Shown: piece after piece, positions 1-5,566 of the stretch
Numbering within the stretch: position 1 is the stretch's first letter
How the letters are laid out: each line of letters opens with the position of its first letter
The notes under the pieces: generated by a model
The model's input: only the letters and a program-made list of their open reading frames with translations
What the model was told of the DNA's origin: nothing
The model's database searches: none
Source: Desulfobacterales bacterium
GTDB taxonomy: Bacteria > Desulfobacterota > Desulfobacteria > Desulfobacterales > C00003106
Length of the DNA stretch: 6,850 nt
NCBI GenBank assembly: GCA_030672555.1
Contig: DAOVGD010000037.1
Span: 1 to 6,850 of the forward strand
Direction: 5' to 3'
Position numbers and translations under genes: made by a program

Positions 1-558
1 GTAATAATCCCTGTGATTAAGCCCCATGGTATGCATTTTTCGAGTCAGCCGAGCCAATTCCTGTATCAGACGCCTTTTTCTCTGCATCTGTTCTTTTGAC
101 AGGGGTTTTTGGAGCCACTGTGCAAGATAATGGTCAAGGCGTTGTGCATCCTTTATTTCCTTGGTCAAAAGGAAGGACTGTTTGATTAGCCCCAGGCTGT
201 TTCTTTTTTCTCCTGCCGCCACAGGGACCATAGTCGGGAGTCCTACCTGATGGAAGCGAAGAATGGCCCGCCACTCATTTAAAGCGGACTTAGGCCAGGA
301 AAATCTGGTAAGAAGCTTAAGATATTCCCTTACAGAAGGCGAGATATGCCGCTTAAGAAAAAAAATAGACTGAGTACGGCCATCATCCAAGATCAACCTT
401 GCCGTACTACGTTCCTTAATGACTTGTTTGGCGATTTCTACATTGGCATATTGCATGAAGGACTTGAAAGTATCGAGTCGATTTTCAACCAATACCTCTT
501 TATACGCCTTGTTGACCACGATGTTGTTTACGGGTGTAATTTCAATCCTGCTTGGCAC
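1..558 (-). CDS. waaP: LPS core heptose kinase WaaP/RfaP, partial (C-terminus beyond left edge)
   Basis: Protein-kinase-fold enzyme that, in the WaaP family, transfers phosphate from ATP to heptose I of the LPS inner core at the cytoplasmic side of the inner membrane. The 186 visible residues match the N-terminal two thirds of WaaP (E. coli protein about 265 residues). Visible marks are the ATP-binding lysine strand FFLKRH (66-71, K69), the block NEWRAILRFHQVGLPTMVPVAAGE (split here as 94-104 and 105-117), and the catalytic loop GLNHRDYY (179-186) with D184 as probable catalytic Asp. The window ends just after this loop, so the metal-binding part is not seen. I chose the GTG start at 558 because the frame has a TAA four codons upstream and AAGAG (565-569 on the plus strand, CTCTT) lies 6 nt before it. 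The start overlaps the end of the upstream waaG-like gene by 17 nt, suggesting translational coupling. The family call is strong; the exact phosphorylated position on heptose is inferred from the family. Confidence 0.9.
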   Translation of the reverse strand, partial: MPSRIEITPVNNIVVNKAYKEVLVENRLDTFKSFMQYANVEIAKQVIKERSTARLILDDGRTQSIFFLKRHISPSVREYLKLLTRFSWPKSALNEWRAILRFHQVGLPTMVPVAAGEKRNSLGLIKQSFLLTKEIKDAQRLDHYLAQWLQKPLSKEQMQRKRRLIQELARLTRKMHTMGLNHRDYY

Positions 559-1693
559 GTTTTTCTCTTAAAATTTCGTCATATACACGGCAGACTTTTC
601 TTACATGCTTTTCTATTGTTAAGTGTTTTACACTTTCGAAAGCGTTTTCTGCCATGCTATTGCGGAGTTTGGGGTTAATGAGTTTTATGATCGCCTCTGA
701 AAGTTCTTTAATGTCATCCGGCTTATTAACAACAAAGCCGTTTTTACCATGTTCAATCAGTTCCGACGCGCCGTTTGCTCTTGTAGTGACAACAGGCAAA
801 CCGCAGGCAAGCGCCTCGAGACAGACATTGGCGAATGGGTCGTAATAAGTCGGCAGCACAAAAAAATCAGCCGCCCCGTAATATTCTTCTGTTTTTGAGG
901 CCGGCCCCGCAAAGATAACGTCTCTGGCAATGCCTAACTTTAAGGCGATTTTTGTAAAGTGCTCTGTTTTTCCCTTACCAACAACTAAAAGTTTCACCCT
1001 ATAGGAGTCGGGTAAATTGCCTATAGCTTTTAGGAGAGGGATGAGGCCCTTTCTGCGAAAATTCATAGCCACAAAAAGAATGACTACATCTCTTTTGGCA
1101 ATGTTGTACGACTTGCGTAGTTTCTCTCTATGAACGAAACGAACGCGTGGATTAAACCGATCGAAATCGACGCCATTATGGATTGCCGTAACTTGTGCCG
1201 GATCAACATGATAGTATTGAACCGCGTGGCCTTTGCACAATTGAGAATTTGCGATAATTCTGTGATAGTTTCCCTTAGCAAAAATCTGTTTTTCTACCCA
1301 AAGAATAGCCAAGTGCCTAAGGCTGAAAAAATTCATTAATCGCTTGAGCCGATTCTCCTCTTTCACCATGAGCCAATAGCGATATATTCCGTCACTCATT
1401 CTGTACACATCTTGCGGGAAGACACGGGCTAAGCTGTGCACAATATCATAATTCCCTTTTGAAAGGGCTTTTTGGGTGTTCCTCACAAAAGAGATGGTCT
1501 GCAAAAAGGAAGGTCCCTTTATTATAGGCACGTATTGAAATTTTGGCCCATGGGCTATGGCCCCATTCCATTGATTTGCAAAAACAGTGACTTCATGCCC
1601 CTGACGCATGAGCGCCCCAGCAAGGTTTACCGCATATTGTTCCGCTCCCCCCTTATGAGAAGAAAACTTTTTTTGTATTAGCGCTATCTTCAT
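542..1693 (-). CDS. waaG: GT4-family glycosyltransferase, WaaG/RfaG-like (LPS core)
   Basis: Predicted retaining GT-B glycosyltransferase of family GT4, resembling WaaG, which adds the first glucose to heptose II of the LPS core. The 383 residues are close to the usual 370-380. The N-terminal acceptor domain has the glycine-rich turn HKGGAEQY (13-20). The linker carries IHNGVDFDRFNP (171-182). The C-terminal nucleotide-sugar domain has NFRRKG (211-216), LLVVGKG (235-241), AADFFVLPTYYDPF (275-288) and the donor-binding block ending LEALACGLPVVTT. The classical E-x7-E motif appears as D285-x7-E293, a conservative change. There is no signal peptide or clear membrane span, as expected for a peripheral inner-membrane enzyme. 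The ATG at 1693 begins the typical MKIALIQKKF strand; no clear Shine-Dalgarno lies in the 16-nt gap from the upstream gene, so coupling to that gene's stop is likely. waaP follows directly with an overlap, the same order as in enterobacterial core operons. Donor sugar and acceptor cannot be read from sequence; a different core hexosyltransferase is possible. Confidence 0.83.
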   Translation of the reverse strand: MKIALIQKKFSSHKGGAEQYAVNLAGALMRQGHEVTVFANQWNGAIAHGPKFQYVPIIKGPSFLQTISFVRNTQKALSKGNYDIVHSLARVFPQDVYRMSDGIYRYWLMVKEENRLKRLMNFFSLRHLAILWVEKQIFAKGNYHRIIANSQLCKGHAVQYYHVDPAQVTAIHNGVDFDRFNPRVRFVHREKLRKSYNIAKRDVVILFVAMNFRRKGLIPLLKAIGNLPDSYRVKLLVVGKGKTEHFTKIALKLGIARDVIFAGPASKTEEYYGAADFFVLPTYYDPFANVCLEALACGLPVVTTRANGASELIEHGKNGFVVNKPDDIKELSEAIIKLINPKLRNSMAENAFESVKHLTIEKHVRKVCRVYDEILREKRAKQD

Positions 1694-1709
1694 ATCAATA
1701 GTTGATGAC

Positions 1710-3065
1710 TCAGCCTTTTTTTACCTCTTCAATAACGTCGATGATTTGATCTATAATTCCCGGGATTTTTTCCTCTATTCTTGTCCATGAAGGTAGGTCC
1801 CGTGTGATCCGATATTCATGTTTTGTCCTCTTTTCCACCTCCAGGACAGCATTTTGCAGGCCTAATTTGTTGAATCTTTCAAATTCAGGGTTCATAGTAG
1901 TGTATCTCAAAAACATATCCGATATATTTTGAGGGGCATCCAATAATTCCCCCACATCGTATATGGCATCAGTAATTACCTCGTCAACAAATCGTTCTTC
2001 CTCGTCCCTATCATAGATCAATCCGTTGAATTTGGCGTTCTCAGCATATTTCTTGATTAGATCCTCAGCCACTGATTGATAAGTTATAGCCAGGTCCCGA
2101 AAAAAATGGGTGGAGACCTCCAAGCCTTCATCAACGATCAGGGCCTTTAACAAAGTGGCCACGATGTCGATCGACATCTTGTGAAGACCCTTTTCAGCGT
2201 CGGACGCTGAAACCTTCTGGTGCTTATGATCGAAATATCCTCTCGTAAATTGCACCTGTGCTATCTGGCTCGCTTTGCGGTAAACCTCTATGAGGGAGAG
2301 AACTTCAACACCCCAGTTGAGCGTATATCTCATTCGCTTCAAAAGCTCTATATCAATGACCACTTCTCCTGAAAGCTGGTAGTTAAAAAGAAGTAAAAAA
2401 TCGACGAGCCGCAGCATCTTTTCTTCACCGGTATCGGTGAACTTCCGTTTTAAGGATATGAGAAGTGGATCGACTAAAAGCCTCTTTACACGTCCAAAGA
2501 ACCGCCGTCCATCACTGCGGACATAATATGCCTTGGAAAACTCGTAATCAAAGACTTGCACCGGGAAGAAAAGTTGATCCAACTGGGTTCTGCGAAAGGT
2601 CTTTATATCGGCATCCAAAAGGCCAACAGAGGTAGCTCCCAGAGCAATAGCAACCCCAAAGGACATAAAAAGATTTCTCCCTTTCCCGCGTTGGCTTAAA
2701 TCTATACTGGCTCCTTCCAGCAATTCATACAAGCGTGAAAAATGAGGCCCGTCGTTCCATTGTATAAGTACATTATCCAACCCGATATCAGCAATAATCT
2801 GATGAAGCTTTTGCACGTCGCCTTCCTCAGCCCGATCAAGTCCCAGAATAATATTAGCGAGATATCGTGCACCTTTCAATTCTCGGAGTATGTTCTCAAA
2901 AACAGACTGGCGTTCAGGGAGAATAAACTCTGATGCAAGTGCAGGTATGATAAGAACAGGCTTTTTCCAACGGGAATATTTTATCAACTTATCGAGGAGA
3001 TCAATTTCGTCTAATAATTGATAAAAACTTGTTATCTTTGTACTTTTTTGCGAGAAATTGGACAT
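1710..3065 (-). CDS. GT-A glycosyltransferase, glucosyl-3-phosphoglycerate synthase (GT81)-like
   Basis: Soluble GT-A-fold glycosyltransferase of 451 residues, similar in motif order to glucosyl-3-phosphoglycerate synthase (GpgS, GT81), which joins NDP-glucose to 3-phosphoglycerate. In order I see VLIIPALASEF (37-47) opening the Rossmann half, NIILGLDRA (71-79), the donor-loop RGKGRNLFMSF (126-136), the metal-binding DxD as LLDADIKTF (149-157, D151/D153), the acceptor-side GRVKRLLVDPLL (191-202), LSGE (231-234), NWGVEVLSLIEVY (250-262) and a late metal-type histidine segment DHKHQKV (279-285). Residues from about 290 to 451 form a largely helical extension beyond the compact mycobacterial-type enzyme. 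The ATG at 3065 has a strong AAGGGGGA ribosome site 6 nt upstream. It heads the operon, 16 nt before the waaG-like gene, so it may instead glycosylate the LPS core. Glucosylglycerate synthase and mannosyl equivalents are other options. The fold and catalytic class are well supported; the substrate is not. Confidence 0.72.
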   Translation of the reverse strand: MSNFSQKSTKITSFYQLLDEIDLLDKLIKYSRWKKPVLIIPALASEFILPERQSVFENILRELKGARYLANIILGLDRAEEGDVQKLHQIIADIGLDNVLIQWNDGPHFSRLYELLEGASIDLSQRGKGRNLFMSFGVAIALGATSVGLLDADIKTFRRTQLDQLFFPVQVFDYEFSKAYYVRSDGRRFFGRVKRLLVDPLLISLKRKFTDTGEEKMLRLVDFLLLFNYQLSGEVVIDIELLKRMRYTLNWGVEVLSLIEVYRKASQIAQVQFTRGYFDHKHQKVSASDAEKGLHKMSIDIVATLLKALIVDEGLEVSTHFFRDLAITYQSVAEDLIKKYAENAKFNGLIYDRDEEERFVDEVITDAIYDVGELLDAPQNISDMFLRYTTMNPEFERFNKLGLQNAVLEVEKRTKHEYRITRDLPSWTRIEEKIPGIIDQIIDVIEEVKKG

Positions 3066-3071
3066 AGTATA

Positions 3072-3079
3072 TCCCCCTT
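3072..3079 (-). promoter_or_regulatory. Strong Shine-Dalgarno of the GpgS-like gene
   Basis: The minus strand reads AAGGGGGA and is separated by 6 nt from the ATG at 3065. It is the clearest ribosome binding site in the window and fixes the start of the first gene of the minus-strand operon. The two downstream genes have weaker or no such site and probably rely on coupling. Confidence 0.75.
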
Positions 3080-3100
3080 AAAAATAGACCTCGTGACAAG

Positions 3101-3162
3101 TGTAGCGCAGCCCTTTAGGGCTGCCATATTGAGCTCCGCTATGCGTATTGCGGAGCACTACA
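3101..3162. repeat. 62-nt compound palindrome, REP/BIME-like candidate
   Basis: Two perfect hairpins sit side by side inside imperfect terminal inverted repeats. Hairpin 1 pairs GCAGCCC (3107-3113) with GGGCTGC (3118-3124) around a TTTA loop. Hairpin 2 pairs GCTCCGC (3133-3139) with GCGGAGC (3150-3156) around a 10-nt loop. The outer ends TGTAGCGC (3101-3108) and GCACTACA (3155-3162) are inverted copies with one mismatch. The element lies between the divergent genes, 35 nt upstream of the GpgS-like start, and would be in that operon's 5' leader if transcription starts further right. The double-hairpin form with matching TGTAG ends resembles dispersed extragenic palindromes. That it is repeated in the genome is inference, since only one copy is in the window. 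No T-run follows either hairpin directly, so it is not a standard terminator. A leader regulatory structure is the alternative. Confidence 0.6.
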
Positions 3163-3217
3163 GTATATAGCTTAACCTCTTTCAATATCCGCCTTCACGG
3201 TCTTTTTACAAAACTTT

Positions 3218-3249
3218 TTTATAGTTACATATTTTATACAACCGGTCAA
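3218..3249 (-). promoter_or_regulatory. Weak candidate promoter for the minus-strand LPS operon
   Basis: On the minus strand TTGACC (3249-3244) is a good -35 match, but the best -10 match, TATAAA (3223-3218), is 20 nt away, longer than the usual 16-18. With a 17-nt spacer the -10 would be AACTAT, a poor match. The region is AT-rich and upstream of the operon, so a promoter is expected here, but its exact place is uncertain. If correct, the leader would be about 145 nt and would include the compound palindrome. Confidence 0.25.
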
Positions 3250-3273
3250 GACAAGTCCTGATGATATTACCTG

Positions 3274-3300
3274 TTGAATAACTACTAAAAAGCATATAAT
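3274..3300 (+). promoter_or_regulatory. Candidate sigma70 promoter of recD2
   Basis: TTGAAT (3274-3279) and a perfect TATAAT (3295-3300) are separated by 15 nt. Shifting the -10 to the overlapping TAATAT (3297-3302) gives the ideal 17 nt. Either reading puts the transcription start near 3307-3310, leaving a leader of roughly 45-50 nt before the recD2 start. It is the best promoter-like match in the intergenic region. Confidence 0.5.
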
Positions 3301-3343
3301 ATTCTCAGCCAAAAACTTACATTTTTCTGAAAGGTCTCACGCT

Positions 3344-3348
3344 GAGAT
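3344..3348 (+). promoter_or_regulatory. Ribosome binding site that selects the recD2 start
   Basis: GAGAT lies 7 nt before the ATG at 3356 but only 1 nt before the in-frame GTG at 3350. A further AAAGG (3330-3334) is 15 nt from the GTG, too far to serve it. Spacing therefore favours the ATG, giving 736 rather than 738 residues. The match to the anti-Shine-Dalgarno sequence is modest. Confidence 0.45.
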
Positions 3349-3355
3349 AGTGCCC

Positions 3356-5566
3356 ATGGCAACTGTACAGATTCAAGGTCAGATTGAACGGATTACCTAC
3401 GTTAACGATGAGAACAACTACACTATTGCCAAGCTCCGATTACCTGGAAGGCGCGACCCGGTGACAGTACTTGGCACCTTCCCTGCGTTGAATCCCGGCG
3501 AGGAGTTAAAACTCCTTGGTGAATGGACACACCATCCAAAATTCGGAGAGCAATTCAAGGTAATCAAATATGAGACGGTCACACCGGCTACCGCACGCGG
3601 CATTGAGAAATACCTTGGTTCCGGGCTCATCAAGGGGATAGGCCCTGTCATGGCCAAACGTATAGTGAAAAAGTTCGGAGTCAAGGCTTTGGACATCATT
3701 GAAACCGATATTGAAAGCCTCAGTGAAGTGCCCGGAATCGGCCCGGCCCGAATAGAGATGATCCGAATGGCATGGGCTGACCAGAAAGAGATCAGCCAAG
3801 TAATGATCTTCCTCCAGGATTACGGAGTGAGCACTACATATGCTACAAAGATCTACAAACAATATGGCAAGGAATCCATCAATATCGTTACAAACAACCC
3901 ATATCGTCTCGCCACAGACATATTTGGTATCGGATTCCTCACGGCTGACCGTATAGCGGGGGAAATAGGAGTTCCCAAAGACTCACCCCTGCGTGCCGAG
4001 GCCGGGGTTCTATATTCCTTAAACGAACTCTCTAACGAAGGGCATGTCTATTATCCCTATGAGTCGCTGGTCGACAAATGCAGAGACATACTCAATATTG
4101 AACGGGATATGGTAATCAAGGCACTTGCCACCCTCGCATCCGAACAGAAAATAGTGATCGAAGATCTTAATACTGACCCGGAAGGTTTTCGCGAAAACAA
4201 TAAGGCCGTGTATCTCACTACCTTCCACGTGTGCGAGACCGGTATCGCCCGTCGTATGACAGCCCTTACTGGGGCACCGAAGCAGCTCAGACTCATAGAC
4301 ATGGATAACGCCATAGAATGGGTGCATCAACAATTGCACATTACCCTTGCGGAAAAGCAGAGAGAAGCAGTAAAAGCGGCTATAAAGGAAAAAGTGATGA
4401 TCGTAACCGGGGGGCCGGGGACAGGCAAGACAACCATAGTCAAATCGATTATCAATATATATGAGAGAATCGGCAAAAAGGTGATGCTTGCCGCCCCAAC
4501 CGGAAGAGCAGCCAGACGCCTTGCTGAAACCACTGATCATGAGGCAAAGACAATACATCGACTGTTGGAATTCCAACCTCAGTACGGATCCTTCAAGAAA
4601 AACGAGAATGACCCTCTGGAGACCGCTGTAGTCATCGTTGATGAAGCTTCCATGATCGACACAGTTCTCATGTATCATCTACTAAAAGCGATTCCTCTTT
4701 TTACTACCCTTATTCTGGTCGGAGATACAAACCAACTCCCGTCTGTCGGTCCGGGGAATGTCTTGAAAGACCTTATTGTCTCAGACGCATTTAAGGTCGT
4801 TGAACTCAACGAGATTTTCAGGCAGGCAAAAGCAAGTCATATTGTGATCAACGCCCATCGCATAAATGAAGGTCAGATGCCCGCAATACCACAGGTATCA
4901 AAACAGATTCTTACTGATTTCTACTTTATCAAAGAAGAAGACCCGGCAAACGTCGTAGCTCGTATCCTTGAACTTGTGAAAACACGGATACCATATCGTT
5001 TCGGATTAGACCCCATATCGGACATCCAGGTCCTTACACCGATGTATAAAGGGATTATAGGCGCGACGAACCTCAACGCTGAACTTCAAAGGGAACTCAA
5101 CAACAGCCGTATAGAGGTCACCAGGGGAGGAAGGACGTTCAAACTAAACGATAAGGTAATGCAAATTCGAAACAACTATGACAAAGAAGTCTTCAATGGG
5201 GATATTGGAAAGATCGCTGCCATAGACCTGGAGAAGCAGGAAGCAATGGTAAACTTTGACGGTCGCGCCATACCCTATGATTTCCGAGAACTTGATGAAC
5301 TGGCGCTCGCCTATGCTGTCTCCGTGCACAAGTCGCAGGGAAGCGAATATCCCGCTGTTATCATCCCGGTTATGACACAACATTATGTGCTCCTGCAGAG
5401 AAATTTACTCTATACAGCGGTTACCAGGGCTAAAAAGCTCGTTGTCCTGATCGGCACAAAAAAGGCATTAGGCATTGCGGTCAAGAATGATAAGGTGCGG
5501 AAACGGTATACACGACTTGCCGAGAGGATTAGATTCCTCAATTCTTACTCCACAAGGAGTATGTGA
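3356..5566 (+). CDS. recD2: RecD2-type ATP-dependent 5'-3' DNA helicase (superfamily 1B)
   Basis: DNA helicase of the RecD2 (RecD-like, not part of RecBCD) family that unwinds DNA 5' to 3' using ATP in repair and replication-fork maintenance. At 736 residues it has the usual family length. An N-terminal OB-like part (about 1-75; ERITYVNDENNYTIAKL) is followed by helix-hairpin-helix segments at about 92-108, 122-136 and 188-205 (KGIGP, PGIGP, FGIGF). The helicase core follows: Walker A GGPGTGKT (352-359), Walker B VVIVDEAS (425-432), motif III VGDTNQLPSVGPG (455-467), motif IV NEIFRQ with R489, motif V VSVHKSQGSEYP (655-666) and motif VI YTAVTRAKK (686-694, arginine finger R691). All key residues are intact, so the enzyme should be active. 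The long N-terminal domain separates it from RecBCD RecD; no recB or recC is in the window. It is a single-gene unit with its own promoter, divergent from the LPS operon, and its last 22 nt overlap the convergent glycerate kinase gene. An in-frame GTG at 3350 is the alternative start. Confidence 0.95.
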   Translation: MATVQIQGQIERITYVNDENNYTIAKLRLPGRRDPVTVLGTFPALNPGEELKLLGEWTHHPKFGEQFKVIKYETVTPATARGIEKYLGSGLIKGIGPVMAKRIVKKFGVKALDIIETDIESLSEVPGIGPARIEMIRMAWADQKEISQVMIFLQDYGVSTTYATKIYKQYGKESINIVTNNPYRLATDIFGIGFLTADRIAGEIGVPKDSPLRAEAGVLYSLNELSNEGHVYYPYESLVDKCRDILNIERDMVIKALATLASEQKIVIEDLNTDPEGFRENNKAVYLTTFHVCETGIARRMTALTGAPKQLRLIDMDNAIEWVHQQLHITLAEKQREAVKAAIKEKVMIVTGGPGTGKTTIVKSIINIYERIGKKVMLAAPTGRAARRLAETTDHEAKTIHRLLEFQPQYGSFKKNENDPLETAVVIVDEASMIDTVLMYHLLKAIPLFTTLILVGDTNQLPSVGPGNVLKDLIVSDAFKVVELNEIFRQAKASHIVINAHRINEGQMPAIPQVSKQILTDFYFIKEEDPANVVARILELVKTRIPYRFGLDPISDIQVLTPMYKGIIGATNLNAELQRELNNSRIEVTRGGRTFKLNDKVMQIRNNYDKEVFNGDIGKIAAIDLEKQEAMVNFDGRAIPYDFRELDELALAYAVSVHKSQGSEYPAVIIPVMTQHYVLLQRNLLYTAVTRAKKLVVLIGTKKALGIAVKNDKVRKRYTRLAERIRFLNSYSTRSM

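Noticed and set aside
346..678. Plus-strand open frame of 110 codons across the waaP/waaG junction
   Set aside because: It is antisense to two genes with clear family motifs, and its own translation shows no recognisable domain.
3107..3124. The GC-rich hairpin as an intrinsic terminator
   Set aside because: No T-run follows directly on either strand. On the minus strand the nearest TTTTT is more than 15 nt beyond the stem, and the hairpin lies upstream of, not behind, the operon.
3506..3862. Minus-strand open frame of 118 codons inside the recD2 N-terminal region
   Set aside because: It is antisense to the OB and helix-hairpin-helix coding region and has no recognisable motif.
4019..4678. 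Minus-strand open frame of 219 codons inside recD2
   Set aside because: It is a long shadow frame opposite the helicase core, which has all its motifs; the translation is rich in Cys, His and Phe without any domain pattern.
5524..5539. GAGGA/TCCTC inverted repeat near the end of recD2 as a terminator
   Set aside because: There are only 5 bp, it is AT-rich around the loop, lies within coding sequence of recD2 and has no T-run.
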